The notes: a model not told the origin generated them from the sequence alone. Shown: positions 45,271 through 54,042, numbered from the stretch's first letter. The stretch: 64,000 bases of DNA from Luteimonas sp. 9C (GCF_902506295.1 NZ_LR733312.1:1149572-1213571), one strand, 5' to 3'. Numbers and translations are program-made.

Positions 45271-45284
45271 TTCAGGCGTTAGCC
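45225..45284 (+). repeat. attC18
   Basis: 60 bp. GCCTAAC to GTTAGCC; inner arms GAACCCG and CGGGTCGGC. Confidence 0.94.
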
Positions 45285-45288
45285 GTCA

Positions 45289-45636
45289 ATGATCTTTCCA
45301 AAACTACTCAGTCTCTCTAGCTCCGATCTTGCTCCCGGACATCTTCCTCCGGATCCAAAGCATTGCATCGTCCAAGTGCTAGCTAAGATTGGGCCTAGCT
45401 GCGTTAGCGCCGGCGACGACTTCTCTTTTGCTGTTGCCACGCCGAGTGCTTTGGCAGAGTCCAAGACGTTTGGCTGGGGACGCGGCACACTCGTGGTTGA
45501 CTCTTTCTCTTGGCTCCAGGTAGAGGATGCGATCGATCGTCTGCTCGCGCACGCTTCCCGTCCGAGTTGGCAAGAGGTTGCCCAAGCTCTCAATCACGAG
45601 TTGCTGTGGGAGTTTGACGGGTACTGTCCGAGTTGA
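45289..45636 (+). CDS. Cassette 19: Imm8-like immunity protein
   Basis: 115 residues, soluble. The pattern DDFSFAVATPSALAES, then GRGTLVVDSFSWLQVEDAI, then WQEVAQALNHELLWEFDGY matches what I know of the Imm8 family, which neutralises polymorphic toxins. No cognate toxin gene is in the window, so it would be an orphan immunity gene. Call by pattern memory only. Confidence 0.62.
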   Translation: MIFPKLLSLSSSDLAPGHLPPDPKHCIVQVLAKIGPSCVSAGDDFSFAVATPSALAESKTFGWGRGTLVVDSFSWLQVEDAIDRLLAHASRPSWQEVAQALNHELLWEFDGYCPS

Positions 45637-45637
45637 C

Positions 45638-45698
45638 GGCTAACAATTCATTCAAGCCAAAACCCGCTTCGCAGGTCGGCTTAATTCAGGCGTTAGGC
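45638..45698 (+). repeat. attC19
   Basis: 61 bp. GGCTAAC to GTTAGGC; inner arms AACCCG and CAGGTCGGC with one extra A and one mismatch. Confidence 0.9.
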
Positions 45699-45702
45699 AC
45701 CT

Positions 45703-46136
45703 ATGGTGAGATTCGCAGCGCTTGCGATAGTCGTCCTGCTGCTCGGCTGCGAGCCGGCGAGTGAACAGCGGACCTATTCACCCCCGGCGCTTGAGGTGCA
45801 CCCGCCGCCGGATGTGGGTGAGGTCGGTCAATTCCTTAGATGCGATGCGAAGCGAAGCCGCGCCGCGAGCTGTCGAAGCGAGAGGCGTGTGAGCTTGGGG
45901 CTTTTCAGTCCCGCTGCACGCCATACGACGATTGCTACGTATCTTGCATAAGCAGTCCTGACGGCTCTTTCGTCGGCGGCCGCTGCGCTCACGTCTGCGG
46001 GTCACCCGTCCGCTCAGGCGGCCCCCGTCCAACTTCCATTGACTCGTGCAAAAATCTGCCAGGACGCTCGGCTGTAAACGCGGAGCCGGTGCCTGACAAC
46101 GCACTCAATCCGATCTTGCTTCGCAAGTCGGCTTAA
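45703..46136 (+). pseudogene. Cassette 20: frameshifted Cys-rich lipoprotein gene
   Basis: Frame 1 gives a lipoprotein signal (LAIVVLLLGCEPASE) and a Pro-rich linker, then drifts into basic, unlikely sequence and stops at 45951. From 45840 a second frame, offset by two, reads a convincing Cys-rich domain (SRCTPYDDCYVSCISS, then GGRCAHVCGSP). One frameshift in the GCGAAGCGAAGC repeat near 45847-45860 would join them. The second frame runs on into attC20. Confidence 0.6.
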
Positions 46137-46150
46137 TTCAGGCGTTAGGC
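46091..46150 (+). repeat. attC20 (terminal, degenerate)
   Basis: 60 bp. Left core GCCTGAC instead of GCCTAAC, right core GTTAGGC normal. Inner arms CTTGC and GCAAG keep pairing by matched changes. It is the last site of the array. Confidence 0.85.
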
Positions 46151-46153
46151 GAA

Positions 46154-46255
46154 ATGAAGCAGATCATCGAAGTGTTGATGCAGCACTACGCCAGCGTCAC
46201 CCACGGTGAGAACGCACCGTACCGGGATTGCGGCCCGACTCAACTCAAGCACTGA
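46154..46255 (+). CDS. Possible short remnant ORF after the last attC
   Basis: 33 codons, MKQIIEVLMQHYASVTHGEN onward. It sits where a further cassette gene would be but no attC follows. It may be a truncated gene or chance. Confidence 0.3.
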   Translation: MKQIIEVLMQHYASVTHGENAPYRDCGPTQLKH

Positions 46256-46259
46256 CCGA

Positions 46260-46574
46260 ATGGGATCGTTCCTTGCAGTCGTCCAGCTTGCTGCCGTACC
46301 GCTACTGATCATGGTTGCGCTGGCCGTCCGTTCTGCCGGTAGTTCGAAGCCGCTCAACGGCGTTGATTACGCGCGCATCGCAAGCCCTGCTGCGCTGCAT
46401 CGCTGGGCAGGGTCAAGAATGCTCCTCCTGCCTGCGGCTTTTCTCGTCGGCGGACTGGCGTCTTTTCGAAGCCCGGGCCTGGCGCTGCTGTTTCTTGGCG
46501 CCGTGATCGGCGTGTGCCTTTGCGTCGGGATCTGGATTGCGCCTGGTGCAGAAAGATTTCAGGGTGCGCCGTGA
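46260..46574 (+). CDS. Hypothetical membrane protein
   Basis: 104 residues with three hydrophobic segments (FLAVVQLAAVPLLIMVALAV, MLLLPAAFLVGGLASF, LALLFLGAVIGVCLCVGIWI). It begins MGSFLAVVQ at 46260. No family recognised. It is outside the attC array with no attC after it, so it may be the first host gene beyond the integron or a relic whose attC was lost. Confidence 0.6.
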   Translation: MGSFLAVVQLAAVPLLIMVALAVRSAGSSKPLNGVDYARIASPAALHRWAGSRMLLLPAAFLVGGLASFRSPGLALLFLGAVIGVCLCVGIWIAPGAERFQGAP

Positions 46575-47278
46575 CACTCTGACCAGAACAAGCGCGCCAG
46601 ATCGGCCAGCTTGACTCATCCGGTTCTATCCCAATTCTGCTCCCCCGATCAGGCCTACCCGACCTCCCTACGACCCAGGTGTTGCGCGCGGCACGCGGCG
46701 CCTTCGACGCATGCAACCACGACGCTCTAGCGCGTGCGGATGACATCCGAACTGTTGTCGGCAGAGGCGTTCAAGGGTGGCTTCGTCCATCGCTCCGATG
46801 ACATGTGCGCGTACGGGACTGCACAGAGGGATGAGATGGACCGGTGCGTTGAACCTGTGGCTTTGTATCCGGGGGTGTCGTGCAGGTTGGGGGCGACGTG
46901 CCCCAAGTCGCGCGAGACCTGGCCGGCTCCGTGCGTACCGGGGAGCCTGTCGCCAACCGCTGCGCCTGTTCGGGACGGCTTGATCCAAGGCATGAAAGTC
47001 TGCTTCCGTCCCGCATCCTGTTCTCAAGCCTGATCTAGCGGGCCGACGCAACGCAGGCGTCTGACCGGATGTCGGTCACCTACAATTCGGCTTCCATTGA
47101 CGCAAGGCAGCATCCGGGCGGGAAATGTCGCCGACGCTCATTCGGCGGAGTTTTCTGTCGACGCGTGATGCACCGTCTGGACTTTCTGTTGCCGGGAGGC
47201 ATGCGTGCGAAGGGCCCACGTTTCCAATCAGCGCTTCCGACAGACCCCGCGCTGTGGTCGCTGCCAACAGGCAGGTCG
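46575..47278. other. 700-bp stretch without a supported gene
   Basis: Open frames on both strands (for example 46734-47033 plus, 46727-46993 minus) lack a ribosome site and look compositionally random. No attC, tRNA or inverted repeat seen. It may hold a decayed element at the integron boundary. Confidence 0.45.
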
Positions 47279-47782
47279 ATGAGGGCGCGCGTACGAAGCT
47301 TCGCGCCAATCATTGGCGACGATCCCCGGCTGCTGGTGCTCGGCAGCATGCCGGGGGTGGCGTCCCTCGACGCGCACCGCTACTACGCGCACCCCCGCAA
47401 TCTGTTCTGGCCGATCGTCGGCACCCTGCTCGGCTTCGATCCGGTCCTGCCTTACGACGCACGCATCGCGCACGTGCGTGCACGTGGGATCGCGCTGTGG
47501 GACGTCGCCGGCGAGTGCGTTCGACCGGGCAGTCTGGATGCACGTATCGATGCGGGCAGCGTGGTGCCAAACGACATCCGCGGACTGCTTGCGCGCCATC
47601 CGGGCATCACGCGGATCCGCTTCAACGGTGCGGCAGCGGAGTCGCTGTTCCGGCGGCACGTGCTGCCGGCACTCGAAACACCATTGGACCTGCTGCGCCT
47701 GCCATCGACCAGCCCGGCGCATGCGGCGCTGGGGTTCGAGGGGAAGCTGGCGGCGTGGCGTGAGGGATTCGCTGGCGTCTGA
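47279..47782 (+). CDS. DNA-deoxyinosine (hypoxanthine) glycosylase-like, uracil-DNA glycosylase superfamily
   Basis: 167 residues. LLVLGSMPGVASLDAHRYY near residue 20 and HPRNLFWPIVG match the Mug/UDG-superfamily active region of the hypoxanthine-DNA glycosylase group. LPSTSPAHAAL near the end corresponds to the second UDG motif. It would excise deaminated bases. The ATG at 47279 (MRARVRSFAPI) is used because upstream sequence in frame looks unrelated. Confidence 0.78.
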   Translation: MRARVRSFAPIIGDDPRLLVLGSMPGVASLDAHRYYAHPRNLFWPIVGTLLGFDPVLPYDARIAHVRARGIALWDVAGECVRPGSLDARIDAGSVVPNDIRGLLARHPGITRIRFNGAAAESLFRRHVLPALETPLDLLRLPSTSPAHAALGFEGKLAAWREGFAGV

Positions 47783-47810
47783 GCGGCTTCGATATCAGGC
47801 GCTCGGCCCC

Positions 47811-47865
47811 TGCCCTCACCCGGCGCGCTACGCGCGCCGACCTCTCCCTTGGGGAGAGGTGCTCG
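47811..47865. repeat. Dispersed REP-like element
   Basis: CCCTCACCC, a GGCGCGC/GCGCGCC hairpin, then CCTCTCCC/GGGGAGAGG arms. It shares its lead and last hairpin with the element at 50551-50592. Confidence 0.65.
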
Positions 47866-48038
47866 TTCCCCGAATATCAAGACGTCACCTCGAACCGAGC
47901 GGTTCGCGGTGTCGCCCTCGACGCCGTTGGCGCACCTGCATTTCCGTCCGCAACGAACCGTCCCGCCGATCGAGGGTAGAGCAGGCAGCCCCGCTGGCAT
48001 GCTGAGGCCCTGCAATCGCCACCGCTGGAGCCGCCGCC

Positions 48039-48899
48039 ATGACCCTGCTGATCAATCCCCGCACCCATGATCTGGGCGGTTTCGAAGTCCGTCGCGCCGT
48101 CCCGACGCTGCAGGCGCGCAGCGTGGGGCCGTTCGTGTTCGTCGATCACATGGGGCCGGCGATCTTCGAGAAAGGCGCCGGCATCGACGTGCGTCCGCAT
48201 CCGCATATCGGCCTGGCGACGGTGACCTTCCTGTGGTCGGGCACCATCCACCACGCCGACACGCTCGGCCACTCGCAGGACATCACCGCGGGTGACGTGA
48301 ACTGGATGACCGCCGGCCGCGGCATCGCCCATGCCGAGCGCACGCCACAGTCGCTTCGTGAAGGCGAACATCCGCTGCACGGCATGCAGACCTGGGTCGC
48401 ACTGCCGAAGGCGTACGAGGAGACCGCGCCCGAATTCCACCACCATGCCGCGGCGACGCTGCCGCAGTTCCGCCGCGATGGCGCGTGGGTGCGGGTGATC
48501 GCCGGTCGTGGATTCGGCGAGGAATCGCCGGTGCGCGTGTTCGCCGACACACTCAACGTGGCGCTGGATCTGGCACCGGACGCCGAACTCCCGATTCCGC
48601 CTTCGCACGCCGAGCGCGCGCTCTACATCCTCGAAGGCGAGGCGCAGCTCGATGGCGCCGACATTCCGCCACGCCACCTCGCGGTGCTCGATACGGGCGC
48701 GGTCGCCACGCTGCGCGCGAAGACGCCGCTCAAGGCGATGCTGTTCGGGGGCGAGCCGCTCGACGGGCCGCGGCATCTGTGGTGGAACTTCGTGTCGTCG
48801 TCCAGGGACCGCATCGAGCAAGCCAAGGACGACTGGCGCGCGGGCCGGTTCGGCAACGTGCCTGGTGATGCGGAGTACATTCCACTGCCAGAAAAGTGA
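48039..48899 (+). CDS. Pirin family protein (first)
   Basis: 286 residues, two cupin domains. The N-terminal cupin carries the metal-site motif RPHPHIGLATVTFL and later WMTAGRGIAHAERT, both pirin hallmarks. Bacterial pirins can act as quercetin dioxygenases or regulators; the role here is not evident. A second pirin gene lies 620 bp away on the opposite strand. Confidence 0.88.
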   Translation: MTLLINPRTHDLGGFEVRRAVPTLQARSVGPFVFVDHMGPAIFEKGAGIDVRPHPHIGLATVTFLWSGTIHHADTLGHSQDITAGDVNWMTAGRGIAHAERTPQSLREGEHPLHGMQTWVALPKAYEETAPEFHHHAAATLPQFRRDGAWVRVIAGRGFGEESPVRVFADTLNVALDLAPDAELPIPPSHAERALYILEGEAQLDGADIPPRHLAVLDTGAVATLRAKTPLKAMLFGGEPLDGPRHLWWNFVSSSRDRIEQAKDDWRAGRFGNVPGDAEYIPLPEK

Positions 48900-48977
48900 C
48901 GCACATCACAATTTAGGACGCATTGCAGCGCCGATGCAGGCGTATGGTTGGTGGCTGTGTCACAGGGGAAAACCACG

Positions 48978-49430
48978 ATGCTCTCGATCCGACCGCTCGC
49001 GCTGTTGGGCGCGCTGGTCTGTGCCGGCACGGCGCAGGCCCAGACCTCCAGTGAATGTCCGCAGTTGCCGCCCGACGCCGCCGTGCGCTGGGAGGTGCAG
49101 CCAGGGCCCGATTTCGTGTTCTGCCGCGCGATGGACCTGTCGACAGGACTGCAGGCGTTTGCAGTGACCGTCGGGCCCAGCGCGACGTTCAAGCCGCGTC
49201 GCAACGATCGCGTCGGCGATCAGGTCACCATCGACGGCACCCGCACCTACTGGCATGCACCGGACAACGAACTGCTGGCCGGTGCGATGGTGCGCGAAGC
49301 CCTGCTCGAACTGTCGTCTGGCGATTACGCACACATCATCGTGCGCGCGCCCGACGAGACCGCGCTGACACGTTCGCTGCGCGATGTCGAGTCGCTGCAT
49401 TTCTCGGACGTGCAGCTGGGCAGCAAGTAA
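48978..49430 (+). CDS. Hypothetical exported protein
   Basis: 150 residues. Signal peptide LALLGALVCAGTAQAQ, then a mature domain with two cysteines (SECPQLP, FVFCRAMD) likely joined as a disulfide. AGGGGAA precedes the ATG at 48978. No family recognised. Confidence 0.7.
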   Translation: MLSIRPLALLGALVCAGTAQAQTSSECPQLPPDAAVRWEVQPGPDFVFCRAMDLSTGLQAFAVTVGPSATFKPRRNDRVGDQVTIDGTRTYWHAPDNELLAGAMVREALLELSSGDYAHIIVRAPDETALTRSLRDVESLHFSDVQLGSK

Positions 49431-49487
49431 ACGACCGGCCCTGCATCGCGGGGCCTCCGTGCGTCCTGAAACTCCGGTGTCCACCCG

Positions 49488-49511
49488 TCCGTCCCCGCAT
49501 GCGGGGACGGA
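49488..49511. terminator. Bidirectional hairpin between convergent genes
   Basis: Near-perfect palindrome CCGTCCCCGC/GCGGGGACGG with an AT centre, lying between convergent stops at 49430 and 49522. No T run, so termination strength is uncertain. Confidence 0.6.
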
Positions 49512-49521
49512 CTGAGGCGGA

Positions 49522-50376
49522 TCAGAAGCGGCCCTGCTCGTAGTCGACGAAGGCCTGCATCAGTTCCTGACGGGTGTTCATGACGAACGGCCCGTGGCGC
49601 GCGACCGGTTCCCGCAGCGGGCGACCCGCGACGAGGATCAGCCGGGCGCCCGCGTCGCCGGCCGCCACGGTCAACCGCGCGCCGCCGCCGAGCACGGCCA
49701 GTTCCTGCGCCGCCAGGGGGCGCGCATCGTCGCCCTCGCCTGCGCGGACATCGCCCTCGAACGCATAGGCGAACGCGTTGTGGCCGTCGGGCAAGGTGTG
49801 TTGCCAGCTCGCACCGGCGGCCAGCGTGATGTCGAGATAGAGCGGATCGGTCGCAGGCTGGGCGATCGGTCCGGCCACCCCGTCGACGACGCCCGCGATC
49901 ACCTTCACCGACACGCCTGCGCCCGCCTGCACCACCGGAATGCGCGCCGGCGCGAATTCCTGGTAGCGGGGCGCGGTCATCTTGTCCTTCGCCGGCAGGT
50001 TCACCCACAACTGGAAGCCGCGCATGCGGCCCGCTTCCTGCTCCGGCATCTCCGAGTGCACGAGACCCCGACCGGCGGTCATCCACTGCACGCTGCCGGG
50101 CACCAGCAGACCCTCGTTGCCGTGGTTGTCCTTGTGGCGCATCCGGCCGTCGAGCATGTAGGTGACGGTCTCGAAGCCGCGGTGCGGATGCTCGGGGAAG
50201 CCTGCGAGGTAATCCTCAGGCGCGTCGGTGCCGAATTCGTCGAGCATCAGGAACGGATCGAGATCAGGCAGCTGCGGGCTGCCGATGACGCGGGTGAGCT
50301 TCACCCCCGCGCCATCACTGGCGGGCATGCCGCGTACGGTACGCACAATGCGGGCGGCATCTGCGGTGGTGGTCAT
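49522..50376 (-). CDS. Pirin family protein (second)
   Basis: 284 residues with the cupin motif FPEHPHRGFETVTYML and WMTAGRGLVHSEMP. It is closer to the YhaK/pirin form that has a full C-terminal cupin (GHNAFAYAFEGDV). The ATG at 50376 opens MTTTADAARIVRTVRG. Its sequence is clearly different from the first pirin, so the pair is not a recent duplicate. Confidence 0.9.
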   Translation of the reverse strand: MTTTADAARIVRTVRGMPASDGAGVKLTRVIGSPQLPDLDPFLMLDEFGTDAPEDYLAGFPEHPHRGFETVTYMLDGRMRHKDNHGNEGLLVPGSVQWMTAGRGLVHSEMPEQEAGRMRGFQLWVNLPAKDKMTAPRYQEFAPARIPVVQAGAGVSVKVIAGVVDGVAGPIAQPATDPLYLDITLAAGASWQHTLPDGHNAFAYAFEGDVRAGEGDDARPLAAQELAVLGGGARLTVAAGDAGARLILVAGRPLREPVARHGPFVMNTRQELMQAFVDYEQGRF

Positions 50377-50550
50377 CGGGCGACTCCTGTCGAGTGTGCT
50401 GACACCATGCAGACTCGAAGAGTGGTTTCCACGTGCGTGGGTGGAACGGTGGTTTCCGTGGAGATCGGAACGCACGGTGGACAGAGCACTGACGTGCAAC
50501 GCGTATGCCACTTGGAGCCTTCGCGCGGAGTAAAGACCTCCGCACGCTCA

Positions 50551-50592
50551 CCGCCCTCACCCCAACCCCTCTCCCGGAGGGAGAGGAGCTCG
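50551..50592. repeat. Dispersed REP-like element
   Basis: CCCTCACCCCAACC followed by CCTCTCCC GGA GGGAGAGG hairpin, between the second pirin gene and rlmKL. Confidence 0.65.
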
Positions 50593-50614
50593 CAGGGCGC
50601 AAGCCGCGTCGGCG

Positions 50615-52822
50615 TCAGCGCGCGGTGATCCGCCAGGCGCGGTGGATGCGCGGATTGCGTTCGAAATCCTGCGGGATCGTCGCCGGGCTGATGTCCTCGA
50701 CCTGCGCGAACGCGGCCACTGCTTCGGTGTCGAGCTTGAACCGGCGGAAGTTGTTGGAGAAATACAGCACGCCGCCGGGTGCGAGACGCGCGACGGCTGC
50801 TTCCAGCAGACGCACGTGCTCACGCTGGATGTCGAAGTCCTTGGCGCGCGCGGAGTTCGAGAACGTCGGCGGGTCGCAGAAGATCAGGTCGAAGTGCGCG
50901 GTCTCGGCTTCCAGCCATTGCAGGGCATCGGCCTGCACCAGACGATGCTTCACCCCGCCGAACCCGTTCGAGGCCAGGTTGTCGGCGCACCACTGCAGGT
51001 AGGTGCCCGACAGGTCGACGGTCGTCGTGGTCCGCGCGCCACCGCCGGCGGCATGCACGGTCGCCGCGCCGGTGTAGCCGAACAGGTTGAGGAAACGCGT
51101 GTCGGCGGCCTCGTCGGCGATGCGCAGGCGCATCGGGCGGTGGTCGAGGAACAGGCCGGTGTCGAGATAGTCGAACAGGTTCACGCGCAGGTGCACGCGG
51201 CCCTCGTCGACCAGCAGGAATTCGTGGCGCGCATCGAAGCGGCCGTACTTGCTGCCGCCCTTGCCCTTGGCGCGCGTCTTGACCGCGATGCGCTCGCGCG
51301 GAATGCGGAACACGTCGCGCGCGGCGGCCAGCACGTCGCCGAACCGGCGCCGGGTCACGTCCTCGGGAATCTCGGCGGGCGCGGCGTATTCCTGGATGTG
51401 CAGCCACAGCGGCGTGCCCTCGGCGCTCGCGTCGGCCTCGGACTGGATGTAGACGTCGATCGCGGCCGCGTATTCGGGCAGGTCGGCATCGTAGACGCGG
51501 TAGCAGCTCACGCCCTCGCGCTCGCGCCAGGTCTTGAACTTGCGCAGGTTCTTGCGCAGGCGGTTGGCGACCATCGTCGCGCCTTCGCCCAGTGCTTCGG
51601 GGTGCTCGCTGACCGCACGCTGCGGCGGCCGCACCGGATCGCAGACGATCAGGCTGCACTCGATGGCGCCGTTGAACACCTGGTACTTCTTTTTCGCGCG
51701 CAGGCCGGTCGCGTGCGCGAGCTCGGCGTCACCGCACAGCAGGCTCGCGCGCCACTCGGGCACCGCGCGCGCCAGCGCATTGCCGAGCGTGCGATACAGC
51801 GCCGGGTCGGCGGCCAGGCGTGCGTCGTAGGGGGGATTGCAGACCGCGAGACCGTGCTTCACCGACTCGGCCAGCGCGGCATCTTCCTGCGAGGCCGGCG
51901 GCACCGGCGTCTGCAGCGTGGCGATGTCGCCGATCTGCCAGTCGATGGCTTCGCGCAGACCGGCGGCGGTCGCGTTCTCGCGCGCGGCGTGGATGGCATG
52001 CGGGTCGAGATCGCGGCCGAAGAACACCGCGCGCAGGCGCTGACGTCCTGTGCGCTCGCGGGCGAGCGCCTCTTCGCACAAGGTCTGCCAGTGCGCGACA
52101 TCGAATCCGCGCCAGCGGCTGGGCGCGCGCCCGGCCGTGGCCGCACCGCCGTCGCGCGACAGACCGGGCGCGACATCGGCGGCCATCAGCGCGCCTTCGA
52201 TCAACAGCGTGCCGCTGCCGCACATCGGGTCCAGCAGCGCGCCGCCCTGCGCATACAACGCCGGCCAGCCACCGCGCATCAGCACCGCGGCCGCCAGATT
52301 CTCCTTCAGCGGCGCTTCGCCCTGCGCGCGGCGCCAGCCGCGGCGATGCAGCGGGCCGCCGCCGAGATCGACCGACAGGAGTGCGCGGCCCTTGCGTACG
52401 ACCAGACTCAGGCGCAGGTCCGGCGATTCGACATCGACATCCGGGCGCGCGCCGGTTGCCTCGCGCAGGGTGTCCACGATCGCGTCCTTGACCCGCTGCG
52501 CGGCGTAGCGCGCATGGGTGATCGCGCTGCCCGACACGTGCGGATCGATCGCGAGGGTCATCGTGGCATCGAGATGCGCGGTCCAGTCGACCGCGCGGGC
52601 GCCCGCATACAGCGCGTCCTCGTCTTCGCAGGTGTAGTCGGCGATCGGCCACAGCACGCGGCTGGCCAGTCGCGACCACAGCACGGCGCGCTGGGCGTCG
52701 TGCAGCGTGCCTTCGACGTTGGCGCCGGCGGTCGTCGCGGTGGCGTGCGCGCAGCCCAGTGCGAGCAGCTCGTCGACGAGCAGGTATTCGAGACCTTTGG
52801 GGCAACTGGCGAAAAATTTCAT
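50615..52822 (-). CDS. rlmL: Bifunctional 23S rRNA methyltransferase RlmKL (m2G2445 / m7G2069)
   Basis: 735 residues. An N-terminal THUMP region ([20 protein letters not shown]) is followed by the m2G methyltransferase with [13 protein letters not shown] and catalytic [10 protein letters not shown] second methyltransferase unit follows, with [13 protein letters not shown] and [13 protein letters not shown]. Both activities modify 23S rRNA. E. coli RlmL is 702 residues with the same fusion. Confidence 0.94.
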   Translation of the reverse strand: MKFFASCPKGLEYLLVDELLALGCAHATATTAGANVEGTLHDAQRAVLWSRLASRVLWPIADYTCEDEDALYAGARAVDWTAHLDATMTLAIDPHVSGSAITHARYAAQRVKDAIVDTLREATGARPDVDVESPDLRLSLVVRKGRALLSVDLGGGPLHRRGWRRAQGEAPLKENLAAAVLMRGGWPALYAQGGALLDPMCGSGTLLIEGALMAADVAPGLSRDGGAATAGRAPSRWRGFDVAHWQTLCEEALARERTGRQRLRAVFFGRDLDPHAIHAARENATAAGLREAIDWQIGDIATLQTPVPPASQEDAALAESVKHGLAVCNPPYDARLAADPALYRTLGNALARAVPEWRASLLCGDAELAHATGLRAKKKYQVFNGAIECSLIVCDPVRPPQRAVSEHPEALGEGATMVANRLRKNLRKFKTWREREGVSCYRVYDADLPEYAAAIDVYIQSEADASAEGTPLWLHIQEYAAPAEIPEDVTRRRFGDVLAAARDVFRIPRERIAVKTRAKGKGGSKYGRFDARHEFLLVDEGRVHLRVNLFDYLDTGLFLDHRPMRLRIADEAADTRFLNLFGYTGAATVHAAGGGARTTTTVDLSGTYLQWCADNLASNGFGGVKHRLVQADALQWLEAETAHFDLIFCDPPTFSNSARAKDFDIQREHVRLLEAAVARLAPGGVLYFSNNFRRFKLDTEAVAAFAQVEDISPATIPQDFERNPRIHRAWRITAR

Positions 52823-52991
52823 GCGAATCCGGTAGATCAGGAGGTCAGGGCCTTGCGACCGTCAGGCCCGCGAACGGGTGTCGTACGTCGGCCACTGCAC
52901 GACCGGCCATCCATGGGCAGCGGTGTCGCGAGCGTCCTGCGCTTCGGGCGATCGCTGACGCGGTGACCGCACGCGGCGGCTCGGGATCAGG

Positions 52992-53522
52992 TCAAAGTGA
53001 TTGCAGCAACGCGGCGAATGCATCGGCCGACGCGTCCACGTGCGCGGCCAGCCGATGCGTGTCGTCGACCAGCAGCAGCCGACCGCGACGGGCGCAGGTC
53101 CAGCCGACGACGTCGGCAGCGGGAATCAGCTCGTCGTCCCAGCCGTGCACGACCGACAGCGGAACGTCGGCCGCCTGCAGCGGATGTGCGGCATCCAGCC
53201 GCACCGGCGGCGCCATCAGGAACAGGCCGGCGACCGGCACCTGCATCGACACGTGCCCCGCGATCCATGCGCCCAGGCTCGACCCGGCCAGCACCACCGG
53301 ACCACGCGCGGCGGCATCGAGCGTCAGTCGCAGCAGACGCTCGGTACGCGCGCCGACGTCGCCGAGCGGGCTGACGTCGCGTCTGCCGTCGAGATCGGTG
53401 TAGTCCGGGCGCTCGCAGTGCCAGCCCAGACGTTCCGCGGCCGCGGCGAGCGCGGTGACCTTGGTCGCGTCCGGACCGCTCTCGAACCCGTGCGAGAGGA
53501 TGCAGTGGCCCCGCGCGCTCAT
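52992..53522 (-). CDS. Alpha/beta hydrolase
   Basis: 176 residues. The nucleophile elbow is GSSLGAW near residue 76 (VVLAGSSLGAWIAG), the acid is in VHGWDDELIP and the His in DDTHRLAAH. The N-terminal HGFESGPDATK resembles the YqiA/RBBP9-like small hydrolases. Substrate unknown. It overlaps the MOSC gene by four bases (ATGA). Confidence 0.82.
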   Translation of the reverse strand: MSARGHCILSHGFESGPDATKVTALAAAAERLGWHCERPDYTDLDGRRDVSPLGDVGARTERLLRLTLDAAARGPVVLAGSSLGAWIAGHVSMQVPVAGLFLMAPPVRLDAAHPLQAADVPLSVVHGWDDELIPAADVVGWTCARRGRLLLVDDTHRLAAHVDASADAFAALLQSL

Positions 53523-54019
53523 GCGTCCACCCATTCGACCGCGTCGCCGATGCGCAGTGCACCGCCTTCGAGCACCCGCGCGCACAGGCCGCCCATGCCG
53601 CGGATCGCGTTGTAACCGCCGGGGCCAAGCGCGGCTTCCATTTTCGAACACGGATCGCAGGGCGCCGTGCCTTCGAGCAGCACCTCGCCGACGCGGAAAC
53701 GCCGGCCCTTCAGCGCGATCAGCGGAATGCCCGAGACCACGAGATTGCGGCGCAGCGTGACCGGCGTGACCTCGGCGTGGCCGCTGAGCGCGGTGATGGC
53801 GGGCAGATGCTCGGCCTGGATCAGGGTCACGCCGCGCTTGCCGCTGGCGCCGGTGTAGCGGTCACCTTCGAGGCCGACCCCGGTCACCGCGACCGCATTG
53901 TCGACGGCACGGACCGGCGCGCCGCGACCTGGGCGCAGCCCGATCCAGTCGACCCGTCCGGCACGCGGAAACTGCGTCATCAGCGCATGCAGGTCGGAGT
54001 CTGGCGGCGGATTTCTCAT
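53519..54019 (-). CDS. MOSC domain protein
   Basis: 166 residues. VGLEGDRYTGASGKRGVTLI, the LRRNLVVSGI segment and the Cys pair in GTAPCDPCSKMEAAL are the MOSC signature; the conserved cysteine is thought to carry sulfur for molybdenum-cofactor chemistry. Divergent from the amidase gene, with 23 bp between starts. Confidence 0.87.
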   Translation of the reverse strand: MRNPPPDSDLHALMTQFPRAGRVDWIGLRPGRGAPVRAVDNAVAVTGVGLEGDRYTGASGKRGVTLIQAEHLPAITALSGHAEVTPVTLRRNLVVSGIPLIALKGRRFRVGEVLLEGTAPCDPCSKMEAALGPGGYNAIRGMGGLCARVLEGGALRIGDAVEWVDA

Positions 54020-54042
54020 GTGTGAATGCTAGCATCCGGGCC

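Larger units (their letters stand above)
35095..46150. mobile_element. Chromosomal integron: intI, attI-like site and 20-cassette array
   Basis: A leftward integrase gene (35095-36099), an attI-like crossover at 36261-36267, and 20 attC sites of 59-61 bp in one orientation, the last ending at 46150. Cassette genes read away from intI. The array is visibly poorer in GC than the roughly 70% flanks. Uniform attC sequence and many unknown genes are typical of sedentary chromosomal integrons, and the attC type resembles those of Xanthomonas. No transposon ends or plasmid genes surround it. Confidence 0.95.

Noticed and set aside
37361..46150. Regular repeats resembling a CRISPR array
   Set aside because: Repeats are about 60 bp hairpins with GCCTAAC/GTTAGGC ends, spaced by variable whole genes, and sit beside intI; they are attC sites.
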